64,000 nt of DNA, from positions 248,001 through 312,000 of the forward strand of contig NZ_MUHR01000011.1 in the NCBI RefSeq assembly GCF_002105285.1, in the 5' to 3' direction. The notes beneath the pieces are model-generated. The model was not told the DNA's origin. It worked only from the letters and a program-made list of their open reading frames with translations, and did not search any database. Shown here one piece after another: positions 8,737-16,244 of the stretch. The stretch comes from Planktotalea arctica. Lineage in GTDB: Bacteria; Pseudomonadota; Alphaproteobacteria; Rhodobacterales; Rhodobacteraceae. Position 1 is the stretch's first letter, and the number at the start of each line of letters is the position of its first letter. Both the position numbers and the translations under genes were made by a program.

Positions 8737-10185
8737 ATGGAACCGCTTACCTGGGCAGGAAGCCTGTCCTTTCTCAACATCCCGTTCATCTGGTGCGCAA
8801 TCGCGCTGATCGCGGTGTTTATCCTATCCTTCGCAACCTCCGCTTTCGCGTCCGGCGATGGCTCTATGCAGATGAATGCGGATGGCACCTCCAGCGCAGC
8901 CGGAGCCGGCATTGCCGATCTGGTCAACAAGGTGCTTGTCGGTCTGCTTTTGCTTTTGGTGGTGATCGTTCTGCTTTATCTGGTACTTGGCGCCGTGATG
9001 AGCACGGGCGCCGGCATCATCGGCGGCATCTCGCGCCAGCTTTTGCCGGTATGGATCGCGCTGATCGCCTTGATGGGCACATCCTTTTATCACAAGCGCA
9101 AGCTGGGGCTTTACGGCAAGCTGTTCGATTCCACGATCGGCATGATCGGCTTTGCCTTGGTGATGTTCTGGGTCTTCGTCGGCGTTTTCGGCGCGATGGA
9201 TTTGATCATCACCCATGATCCGCTTGATCAGGTTTCGGGGATGAAGAACAAAATTCCCGGCACGCCGCTGCGCGGCGCCGAGGACGGTGAATACCTGTGG
9301 TATCTGCTTGGCGGGGACAACCTTGCGCGCGATATCTTCAGCCGCGTCGTCGCCGGGTCCTGGATTGTGGTGCAAATCGCGCCGCTTGCGACGCTGTTCG
9401 CCTTCATGGTTGGCATTACGCTGGGCCTGCCTGCGGGTTACTTCGGCGGCAAGCTGGACACGTTCCTCAGCTTTCTGGCCAACCTGATCCTCGCCTTTCC
9501 GGTGATCTTGCTGTTCTATCTGCTGGTCACCCCGGAAATCGTGGCGACCGGTATCCCGACCTATATGGCGGTCGTGCTGTTCATCTTCCCGATTATCTTT
9601 ATGGGGGTCTTGCTGAATTCGCGCTTCTATACGCAGCCGCATATCCGCACGCCTTTGTTGATTGTGGTCTTGGGCATCATGCTCTGGCTTTACCTTTCGC
9701 TCGTGTCCGAGCAGGGCGGCGCAGTGCCCATCCTGCCCTGGTTCCTCGATCTGTTCGATATTCCAGGCGGTATTCTGGTGGTCTTCGTGTCGGTCGTCTT
9801 CGTCAACTCGCCCACGGTATTTCGGATCGTGCGCGGCCTGACGCTGGACATCAAGACCCGCGACTACGTGGCGGCAGCGCAAACCCGTGGCGAGGGCACA
9901 TGGTACATCATGCTTTGGGAAATCCTGCCCAACGCACGTGGGCCACTGATCGTCGATTTCTGCCTGCGCATCGGCTACACGACCATTCTGCTCGGCACGC
10001 TCGGCTTCTTCGGCCTTGGCCTGCCACCGGAAAGCCCGGACTGGGGCAGCACGATCAACGAGGGGCGCAAGCTCTTGTCGATCTACCTGCACCCTGCCCT
10101 GCCACCTGCCTTGTCCCTGCTCTCGCTGGTTCTCGGCTTGAACTTGCTGGCAGACGGTTTGCGTGAAGAAAGTCTGCGCGACTAA
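8737..10185 (+). CDS. Peptide ABC transporter permease, DppC/OppC type, unusually long
   Basis: Second permease subunit, 482 residues against about 300 for ordinary DppC/OppC. The C-terminal ~300 residues are the normal permease: GDNLARDIFSRVVAGSWIV, the EAA loop AAAQTRGEGTWYIMLWEILP, and the LGFFGLGLPPESPDWG ending. Before it lie about 160 extra residues with three or four hydrophobic segments (about 14-32, 64-88, 104-115, 128-150) and a short Ser/Gly/Ala-rich linker at 37-55. A further hydrophobic insertion lies near residues 305-345. A strong AAAGGAGG precedes ATG 8737. The permease identity is clear; the role of the additions is unknown. Confidence 0.9.
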   Translation: MEPLTWAGSLSFLNIPFIWCAIALIAVFILSFATSAFASGDGSMQMNADGTSSAAGAGIADLVNKVLVGLLLLLVVIVLLYLVLGAVMSTGAGIIGGISRQLLPVWIALIALMGTSFYHKRKLGLYGKLFDSTIGMIGFALVMFWVFVGVFGAMDLIITHDPLDQVSGMKNKIPGTPLRGAEDGEYLWYLLGGDNLARDIFSRVVAGSWIVVQIAPLATLFAFMVGITLGLPAGYFGGKLDTFLSFLANLILAFPVILLFYLLVTPEIVATGIPTYMAVVLFIFPIIFMGVLLNSRFYTQPHIRTPLLIVVLGIMLWLYLSLVSEQGGAVPILPWFLDLFDIPGGILVVFVSVVFVNSPTVFRIVRGLTLDIKTRDYVAAAQTRGEGTWYIMLWEILPNARGPLIVDFCLRIGYTTILLGTLGFFGLGLPPESPDWGSTINEGRKLLSIYLHPALPPALSLLSLVLGLNLLADGLREESLRD

Positions 10186-10200
10186 GAATGAGAGGGCGGA

Positions 10201-10250
10201 CCGGGGGCCAGCCCCCGGACCCCCGAAGTTTATTTGGAAAGATGAAGCAG
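10201..10250 (+). repeat. Intergenic G/C palindrome repeat, copy 1
   Basis: Hairpin CCGGGGGC-CA-GCCCCCGG (10201-10218) followed by ACCCCCGAAGTTTAT and a AAAGATGAAG tail. The same hairpin plus tail recurs at 12381-12435 (opposite orientation), 14245-14294 and 38985-39047. It fills the gap between permease and ATPase genes. Confidence 0.8.
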
Positions 10251-10287
10251 GGACAACCTGCACTTTCTCCGACAGGGAGACTACGAA

Positions 10288-12372
10288 ATGGCGAAACTTG
10301 ATTACGAAGGGCCGATCCTCGAGATCGACAAGCTCTCGATTTCCTTCTTTACGCGTTTGCGCGAAATTCCAGCGGTGATGGATTTCTCTGTGACCGTGCA
10401 GCCCGGCGAAGCGGTTGGACTGGTTGGCGAATCCGGTTGTGGCAAATCCACTGTCGCGCTTGGCGTTATGCAGGACCTTGGCAAGAACGGGCGCACAGTT
10501 GGCGGCACGATCAAGTTCAAGGGACGCGACCTTGCCGAAATGAGCGACGAAGAGCTGCGCGACATTCGCGGCAATGAAATCGCGATGATCTATCAGGAAC
10601 CGATGGCCTCGCTCAACCCGGCGATGAAAATCGGCAAGCAGTTGATGGAAGTGCCGATGATCCATGAGGGCGTTAGCGAAAGCGAAGCCTATGATCGCGC
10701 GCTGCAAGTGGTTACGGACGTGAAATTGCCCGACCCCAAGCGCATTCTTGGTAGCTATCCGCATCAGCTATCGGGTGGTCAGCAACAGCGGATCGTGATC
10801 GCGATGGCGCTGATGTCCAAGCCTGCTTTGTTGATTTTGGATGAGCCAACGACCGCGCTCGATGTGACGGTTGAAGCCGCAATTGTCGAGTTGGTCCGCG
10901 ATCTGGGCAAGAAATACGGCACTTCGATGCTGTTCATCTCGCACAACCTTGGCCTTGTTCTTGAGACCTGCGATCGCATCTGCGTGATGTACTCCGGCGA
11001 AGCGGTCGAGCGCGGCTCGATCGAGGATGTGTTCGACGAAATGCAGCACCCCTATACGCAGGCGCTGTTCCGCTCGATCCCGCTGCCCGGCGCGGATAAG
11101 AACTCGCGCCCCTTGGTTGCGATCCCCGGCAACTTCCCCCTGCCCCATGAGCGCCCGAGTGGCTGTAACTTTGGCCCGCGCTGCGATTATTTCGAGGCGG
11201 GGCGCTGTGATCAGGGTGATATCATGATGGAAAGCGTCGCGGGCGATGACCGCCACGCCACGCGCTGCCTGCGCTACAAGGAAATCGACTGGAACGCGCC
11301 GCTCGCTCTGGCCGATAAGAAGGAAAAGGGCGAGATCGGCAAGGTCATCCTCAAAATGCAAGACCTGCGCAAGTATTACGAGGTCTCGGCCAACGCGCTC
11401 TTTGGCGGCGCGAACAAGAAAGTCGTCAAGGCCAATGAGACCTTGACCTTTGAGGCGCGCGAGAGCGAAACGCTGGCGATTGTGGGCGAATCCGGTTGCG
11501 GCAAATCCACATTTGCCAAAGTGCTGATGGGGCTGGAGACGGCGACGGACGGGCAAATCCTGCTCGACAATCAAAGTATCGGTAACACCCCGATCGAGCA
11601 ACGCGACACCAAGACCGTCGCGGATGTGCAGATGGTGTTCCAGAACCCGTTTGACACGCTGAACCCCTCGATGACGGTGGGCCGCCAAATCATCCGCGCA
11701 CTGGAAATCTTCAAGATCGGCAAGAACGAGGCCGAGCGCCGCACGCGTATGCTCGAGCTGCTTGATCTGGTGAAACTGCCGCGCGAATTTGGCGATCGTA
11801 TGCCGCGCCAACTTTCTGGCGGGCAAAAGCAGCGCGTCGGCATCGCCCGCGCCTTTGCTGGCGGCGCGCGCATCGTGGTGGCGGACGAACCTGTCTCGGC
11901 GCTCGATGTGTCGGTACAAGCGGCGGTGACGGACCTGTTGATGGATATCCAGCGCGAAGAGAAAACCACGCTGCTGTTCATCTCCCATGACCTCTCCATC
12001 GTGCGCTACCTCAGCGACCGCGTCATGGTGATGTACCTCGGCCATGTGGTGGAACTTGGCACCACCGATCAGGTCTTTGCGCCGCCCTACCATCCCTATA
12101 CAGAGGCTCTGCTTTCGGCGGTTCCCATCGCGGATACGAGCGTTCAGAAGAAGCATATCGTGCTCGACGGCGATATCCCCTCTGCGATGAACCCGCCGCC
12201 CGGTTGTCCGTTCCAGACGCGCTGCCATTGGAAATCGCAAGTTCCCGATGGGCTGTGTGATCGTGAGGTGCCTGCGGTGCGCACACTGCCGAACGGGCAT
12301 CAACTCAAGTGTCACCTCAGCGATGAAAAGCTGGCCGAAATGGAGCCTGTGATCAAGATGGCGGCGGAGTGA
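10288..12372 (+). CDS. Peptide ABC transporter double ATPase (DppD-DppF fusion)
   Basis: Cytoplasmic motor of the importer, 694 residues carrying two complete nucleotide-binding domains. Domain 1 has Walker A GESGCGKST at 47-55, signature LSGGQQQR at 161-168 and Walker B LDEPTTALD at 184-192. Domain 2 has Walker A at 400-408, LSGGQKQR at 509-516 and a Walker B with DEPVSALD. After each domain is the oligo_HPY-type region, including the Cys-rich GCNFGPRCDYFEAGRC and GCPFQTRCHW; in the Dpp/Opp family such cysteines have been seen to hold an iron-sulfur cluster. GGGAG precedes ATG 10288. One polypeptide therefore replaces the usual two ATPase genes. Confidence 0.93.
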   Translation: MAKLDYEGPILEIDKLSISFFTRLREIPAVMDFSVTVQPGEAVGLVGESGCGKSTVALGVMQDLGKNGRTVGGTIKFKGRDLAEMSDEELRDIRGNEIAMIYQEPMASLNPAMKIGKQLMEVPMIHEGVSESEAYDRALQVVTDVKLPDPKRILGSYPHQLSGGQQQRIVIAMALMSKPALLILDEPTTALDVTVEAAIVELVRDLGKKYGTSMLFISHNLGLVLETCDRICVMYSGEAVERGSIEDVFDEMQHPYTQALFRSIPLPGADKNSRPLVAIPGNFPLPHERPSGCNFGPRCDYFEAGRCDQGDIMMESVAGDDRHATRCLRYKEIDWNAPLALADKKEKGEIGKVILKMQDLRKYYEVSANALFGGANKKVVKANETLTFEARESETLAIVGESGCGKSTFAKVLMGLETATDGQILLDNQSIGNTPIEQRDTKTVADVQMVFQNPFDTLNPSMTVGRQIIRALEIFKIGKNEAERRTRMLELLDLVKLPREFGDRMPRQLSGGQKQRVGIARAFAGGARIVVADEPVSALDVSVQAAVTDLLMDIQREEKTTLLFISHDLSIVRYLSDRVMVMYLGHVVELGTTDQVFAPPYHPYTEALLSAVPIADTSVQKKHIVLDGDIPSAMNPPPGCPFQTRCHWKSQVPDGLCDREVPAVRTLPNGHQLKCHLSDEKLAEMEPVIKMAAE

Positions 12373-12380
12373 GCTGCCCC

Positions 12381-12435
12381 CCTTCTTCATCTTGCCGATA
12401 AACTCCGGGGGGTTTGGGGGGCTGGCCCCCCAGCC
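12381..12435 (-). repeat. Intergenic G/C palindrome repeat, copy 2 (inverted)
   Basis: Read on the minus strand: GGGGGGC-CA-GCCCCCC hairpin, then AACCCCCCGGAGTTTAT and AAGATGAAG. It is the same element as at 10201-10250 in the opposite orientation, so the double-ATPase gene is bracketed by an inverted pair. It begins 9 bases after that gene's stop and may act as its transcription end. Confidence 0.75.
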
Positions 12436-12439
12436 TATC

Positions 12440-12870
12440 CTTGATGCTCACGCGGTGTTTTGTCTGTTATGCGCTAAAACTCGCGGACAAAGCCGTCACG
12501 CGCCGCGGTGTGCCGGACTTGGCCTCGGCCTTGGCGTAGGGACTACTTTGCACTTTGGCGCGGAATGGATGCTCTCGACCGAAGAGCCCAAGATAGCAGA
12601 AACGCAGCTTGGGTTTACCACGATACCCTTCACAGTGGCTTACCGCGATCATGCGCTGGAACTGCGCTCAGATCAGCGGTGCCCGCCGCATCGCATATGA
12701 GCGCGATTGCCGAATGCGGCACACTAGGGCGTCTGGTGATCGAGCCAGGGGGTTTTCACGGGCGAGACGAATTTATGCGGCAAGGCGCAGCGCAGCCGCG
12801 CGATCATTCACCGCGAGGTTCTGGAGCAGGTTTTGCCGTTTCTGAGTAAAATGCCAAGAGATGCGCTAGA
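12440..12870 (+). pseudogene. Possible degraded coding region, unidentified
   Basis: A stretch of about 440 bp with no intact gene. Protein-like pieces appear in different frames of the plus strand: YALKLADKAV and GVPDLASALA near 12470-12535 end at a stop, FGAEWMLSTEEPKIAETQLGF follows in another frame near 12555-12620, GTLGRLVIEPGGFHGRDEF lies in a third near 12718-12775, and HREVLEQVLPFLSKMPRDAL at 12808-12870. Such frame-hopping fits a decayed gene, but I could not name the parent family, and chance frames in GC-rich DNA remain possible. Confidence 0.35.
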
Positions 12871-12877
12871 AGCATGA

Positions 12878-13489
12878 CTAGCTGCCCCAGATCACCTTGA
12901 CGTAGTTACGTGTCTCTTTGAACGGAGGCACGCCGCCATATTTTTCGACCGCGCCGGGGCCTGCGTTATAGGCCGCAAGCGCTAGGCGCCATGTGCCAAA
13001 CTTGCGGTATTGCTCTTTGAGATAGCGCGCGCCGCCCTCGAGGTTTTGCACAGGATCGCTGGGGTCCACGCGCAAATATTCCGCAGTACCGGGCATCAAT
13101 TGCGCAAGGCCCAAAGCCCCTGCATGGGAAACCGCATTGGGGTCCCAATTGCTTTCCTGCTGCACAAGGCGCAGGAATAGATCTTCAGGCACGCCGTGCT
13201 TGCGCGCCGCTTTGCGCGCCATGCTCGAATAGATGCCCTTGTAGCGACCTTTGTATTTGGGAGATGTTTTGCCGTCGCCCCATTTGGTCGGCGTGTTTAC
13301 CGTTGGTGGCTGGAGGCGCACAGAGGCTTTATATTGCTCGGAGGCACGATTGTCCAAAATCTTGGTTTGTGATTTGAACAGCTTTTGCCTCGATTTGCTC
13401 GACAAACGGTCTGCTGCCACGGGCATGGCCAGCGCTATGATAAGACTTGCTGATACCGCCGTGATCAGTCGCCTTCTAAGAGCGCTCAT
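12878..13489 (-). CDS. Lytic transglycosylase (SLT domain), secreted
   Basis: Periplasmic murein hydrolase that cuts glycan strands with formation of 1,6-anhydro-MurNAc. ATG 13489 gives 203 residues beginning with an Arg-rich n-region and hydrophobic core ([20 protein letters not shown]), a clear signal peptide ending near VAA at 26. The SLT catalytic domain covers about 85-200: [11 protein letters not shown] with catalytic Glu112, [16 protein letters not shown], and [17 protein letters not shown]. An upstream TTG start is possible but would hide the signal sequence. It is divergent from ssb, and its 3' end lies next to the degraded stretch. It resembles short SLT proteins rather than full Slt70. 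Confidence 0.92.
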   Translation of the reverse strand: MSALRRRLITAVSASLIIALAMPVAADRLSSKSRQKLFKSQTKILDNRASEQYKASVRLQPPTVNTPTKWGDGKTSPKYKGRYKGIYSSMARKAARKHGVPEDLFLRLVQQESNWDPNAVSHAGALGLAQLMPGTAEYLRVDPSDPVQNLEGGARYLKEQYRKFGTWRLALAAYNAGPGAVEKYGGVPPFKETRNYVKVIWGS

Positions 13490-13614
13490 GTACCAATGCC
13501 CCAATACCCGTTTCCAAAACCTGTTGTCGCATCCTATTCTCGGCGCAATATAGCTGGATTTTGCCACTTCGCTACCCCTTGGGGCGTTATTCCGTTTTTA
13601 ACCATGATCTGGTG

Positions 13615-13635
13615 GTATAGGTTCGGCAAAACTTC
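13615..13635 (+). promoter_or_regulatory. Candidate -10 element with LexA-like site of ssb
   Basis: A TATAG at 13616-13620 is followed at once by GTTC-N7-CTTC (13621-13635), one base off the alphaproteobacterial LexA box GTTC-N7-GTTC. The arrangement, box immediately after the -10, is the same as at recA in this window. Given the mismatch this is only a candidate. Confidence 0.35.
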
Positions 13636-13685
13636 GCTGACTGAGTCGGCGGAGTCGCTGCGACACGAACATTTTAGGGGGCAAT

Positions 13686-14231
13686 ATGGCCGGTTCAGTA
13701 AACAAAGTTATCCTCATCGGCAATTTGGGGCGCGATCCAGAAGTGCGCACATTCCAGAATGGCGGCAAAGTGTGCAACCTGCGCATTGCCACGTCTGAAA
13801 CGTGGAAAGACAAGAGCTCGGGCGAGCGACGCGAGCGCACGGAATGGCATTCAGTAGCAATTTTCTCCGAGCCGCTGACGCGCATTGCAGAGCAATATCT
13901 GCGTAAAGGCTCCAAAGTCTACATCGAGGGACAGCTCGAAACGCGCAAATGGCAGGACCAATCGGGTGCTGACAAATACAGCACCGAGGTTGTCTTGCGT
14001 CCCTACACATCAACGCTGACCATGCTCGATGGGCGCGGTGATAACGCCGGAGGCGGTGGCGGCTCATATGGCGGCGGCAATCAAGGCGGCGGCTATGATA
14101 GTGGTGGTGGCCAAGGCGGCGGTTACGATGGCGGCCAAGGTGGTGGTCAGGGCGGCGGCGGATATGGTGGCGGCTCGCAAGGTGGCGGCGGCGCTCCATC
14201 GCGCGATCTGGATGATGAAATTCCGTTCTAA
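13686..14231 (+). CDS. ssb: Single-stranded DNA-binding protein
   Basis: Coats ssDNA during replication, repair and recombination and recruits partners through its C-terminal tip. 181 residues from ATG 13686, which follows a GGGGG ribosome site. The OB-fold occupies residues 1-110 ([40 protein letters not shown]). A Gly-rich linker with repeated GGG/QGGG units spans about 118-170, and the protein ends DDEIPF, the acidic interaction tip. A repeat element lies just downstream. Confidence 0.97.
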   Translation: MAGSVNKVILIGNLGRDPEVRTFQNGGKVCNLRIATSETWKDKSSGERRERTEWHSVAIFSEPLTRIAEQYLRKGSKVYIEGQLETRKWQDQSGADKYSTEVVLRPYTSTLTMLDGRGDNAGGGGGSYGGGNQGGGYDSGGGQGGGYDGGQGGGQGGGGYGGGSQGGGGAPSRDLDDEIPF

Positions 14232-14244
14232 GAGATTGAGATAT

Positions 14245-14294
14245 CCGGACCGGGGCGCTGCCCCGGACCCCGCGATACTTATGGAAAGAGGAAG
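14245..14294 (+). repeat. Intergenic G/C palindrome repeat, copy 3
   Basis: CCGGGGC-GCT-GCCCCGG hairpin (14250-14266) followed by ACCCCGCGATACTTATGG and AAAGAGGAAG: same build as the other copies with a more diverged tail. It lies between the convergent 3' ends of ssb and aroB, where it could act as a two-way terminator although there is no T-run. Confidence 0.65.
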
Positions 14295-14297
14295 GGC

Positions 14298-15410
14298 CTA
14301 ACGGATTGCCAATGCGTCCGTTAGCAGCTTTAGTACTTCCTCTTGCGGCACGTCAGACGTGACGAAAGCAGCGCCGATGCCGCGCGCGAGAATAAAGCGT
14401 AACTGGCCGTCGATCACCTTTTTGTCCTGCCCCATCAAGGCAAGCAGCGCGCCTGCATCCGGCAAGTCACCCTCGATATCGGCAAGATCGACTTTCATGC
14501 CCATGGCCCGCAGGTGCGCGCGCACGCGGCTTGGCTCTTCTTGCGGGCACAGACCAAGGCGCGCAGAAAGCTCGAAAGCAAGCGCGCAGCCGATGGCAAC
14601 GCCTTCGCCGTGCAGCAAACGATCAGAATACCCCGTCGCGGATTCAAGTGCGTGACAGAAGGTGTGGCCCAGATTGAGCAGCGCGCGATCGCCTTGCTCT
14701 GTCTCGTCGCGCAGAACAATGTCCGCTTTCATCTGGACCGAGCGGCGGACCGCCTCGATACGAGCGCCTTGATCCCCCGAAAGCAGATCGGGGCCGCGTG
14801 TTTCAAGCCAGTCGAAGAAGGCCGCATCGCCCAGCAGCCCGTATTTCACCACCTCGCCGTAGCCCGACAGGAAGTCGCGCGGCGGTAGCGAATTGAGCGC
14901 ATCCGTATCCGCGAGCACCAGCGCAGGTTGATGGAAGGCGCCGATCAGGTTCTTGCCTTGAGGCGCGTTGATGCCGGTCTTTCCGCCCACCGAGCTATCG
15001 ACCTGGGCCAAAAGCGAGGTGGGGATTTGCACGAAGCGGATCCCGCGGCGCAAAACAGCAGCGGCAAAGCCCACAAGATCGCCGATCACGCCGCCGCCTA
15101 GGGCGATGACCACATCGCGCCGCTCGATCTTTTGCTCCAGAAGCCACTCGACGCATCGCGAAAATTCGGGCCAGGCCTTTGTGCTCTCGCCCGGGGGCAA
15201 TTCAAGCGCCACCATTTCGATCCCCGCCGCCGCCAATCCGGCCCGCAGCGCTTCAAGGTGCAGCGCCGCAACGCGCGTTTCTGTCACCACAGCCACGCGC
15301 GGGCGCGCTAAAAGCGGCGCAATTTCAACGCCTGCACGCGCGATCAAGCCGGGACCGATACGCACGTCGTAAGCGCGCCCTTCAAGGGGGACTGTGACCA
15401 CTTCAATCAT
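14298..15410 (-). CDS. aroB: 3-dehydroquinate synthase
   Basis: Second step of the shikimate pathway: NAD- and metal-dependent cyclisation of DAHP to 3-dehydroquinate. ATG 15410 gives 370 residues and sits one base after the aroK stop, with GGAG inside the end of aroK; a longer frame exists but only overlaps aroK. Visible family motifs are LPPGESTKAW, the glycine-rich NAD loop ALGGGVIGDLVGFAAAVLRRG, QIPTSLLAQVDSSVGGKTGIN, and the metal-ligand segment LLNLGHTFCHALE. Coupled to aroK, as in many Gram-negative bacteria. Confidence 0.96.
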   Translation of the reverse strand: MIEVVTVPLEGRAYDVRIGPGLIARAGVEIAPLLARPRVAVVTETRVAALHLEALRAGLAAAGIEMVALELPPGESTKAWPEFSRCVEWLLEQKIERRDVVIALGGGVIGDLVGFAAAVLRRGIRFVQIPTSLLAQVDSSVGGKTGINAPQGKNLIGAFHQPALVLADTDALNSLPPRDFLSGYGEVVKYGLLGDAAFFDWLETRGPDLLSGDQGARIEAVRRSVQMKADIVLRDETEQGDRALLNLGHTFCHALESATGYSDRLLHGEGVAIGCALAFELSARLGLCPQEEPSRVRAHLRAMGMKVDLADIEGDLPDAGALLALMGQDKKVIDGQLRFILARGIGAAFVTSDVPQEEVLKLLTDALAIR

Positions 15411-15411
15411 C

Positions 15412-15957
15412 TTATTCGCACTCCAAAACATCTGCGCGATCGCGCAGCGATGACGCCACACGTACGGCCATATCCTCGATCGATAAATCCGCGCTTGCCG
15501 AGACAGTGATATCTGCCAGAGCGTAAATATCAGCGCGCGCGGCGTAAAGGTTTCCCAGCGTTTCCAGCGGATTATCGGTTTGCAGCAAAGGGCGCGTGGC
15601 CTTTTGGCGCACGCGCGACCAGAGCAACGCCAGCGAAGCGTGCAGACAGACGGAGACGCCCTTTTGCGAGATCAACGCGCGATTACGCTCGGCCAGAAAA
15701 GCGCCCCCACCTGTAGAGAGCACACATGGCACGCCGTCGAGCAAACGGGCGATAACCTCGCTCTCGCGCGCGCGAAAAAAGGCCTCGCCGTCGCGCTCGA
15801 ATATCTCGGCGATGCTCATATTGGCGGCGCTCACGATTTCTGCGTCCGAATCAAGAAACGGCACCCCGAGCTTAAGCGCAAGTGCCTTGCCCACAGCCGT
15901 CTTGCCAGCGCCCATCATGCCGACCAGAACCACCGTTTTGTGCAATTTCCAGACCAT
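15412..15957 (-). CDS. aroK: Shikimate kinase
   Basis: Phosphorylates shikimate with ATP, fifth step of chorismate synthesis. From ATG 15957 the product is 181 residues; a TTG 11 codons upstream is also open. The P-loop GMMGAGKT is at residues 13-20, the substrate-binding FLDSDAEI with the DxD-type aspartates follows, then EAFFRARE and the STGGGAF motif near 81-87, and the lid arginine in KATRPLLQ. It is immediately upstream of aroB. Divergent from the small membrane-protein gene at 16092. Confidence 0.94.
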   Translation of the reverse strand: MVWKLHKTVVLVGMMGAGKTAVGKALALKLGVPFLDSDAEIVSAANMSIAEIFERDGEAFFRARESEVIARLLDGVPCVLSTGGGAFLAERNRALISQKGVSVCLHASLALLWSRVRQKATRPLLQTDNPLETLGNLYAARADIYALADITVSASADLSIEDMAVRVASSLRDRADVLECE

Positions 15958-16091
15958 CTTCTCCAAATCCAAAGCGCTCGCGTAGGCCAATGCCCGCCAT
16001 ATTTTGATTTAATCCCTTCAATGGCGTGAACTTGCCAGAAAGGCCATATATAAACGTGACAAAAGACGGCAGGCAGGCAAGGATCAAACCC

Positions 16092-16244
16092 ATGGTGCGC
16101 ATCATAAAATGGTTATTCTATCTGGCGATTCTGGCAGGCCTCGCGCTTGTCGGTTACGCCTATATCGGGCCGTTTTTCGGTGCTGATTTCTCTGCACCGC
16201 TGCATGAAATTCGCGTGCCCGTGGATGTTGGCGATGGCGGGTAA
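16092..16244 (+). CDS. Small single-span membrane protein, function unknown
   Basis: A 50-residue product from ATG 16092: short basic start (MVRIIKW), one transmembrane helix at about residues 8-27, and a tail of about 23 residues ending VPVDVGDGG. An in-frame start 22 codons upstream exists but adds non-family-like sequence. Its stop overlaps the likely start of the next gene, and that gene overlaps xerD, so the three look like one coupled unit. I recognise no named family; the steady codon pattern and coupling argue that it is real. Confidence 0.6.
   Translation: MVRIIKWLFYLAILAGLALVGYAYIGPFFGADFSAPLHEIRVPVDVGDGG

Noticed and set aside
8824-10764. 646-codon open frame on the minus strand
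   Set aside because: Antisense to the permease and ATPase genes; composition (His/Gln/Arg/Asp-rich) is that of a mirrored GC-rich gene and no motif is present.
10768-12390. 540-codon minus-strand open frame
   Set aside because: Exactly antisense to the double ATPase, whose motifs are all intact on the plus strand.
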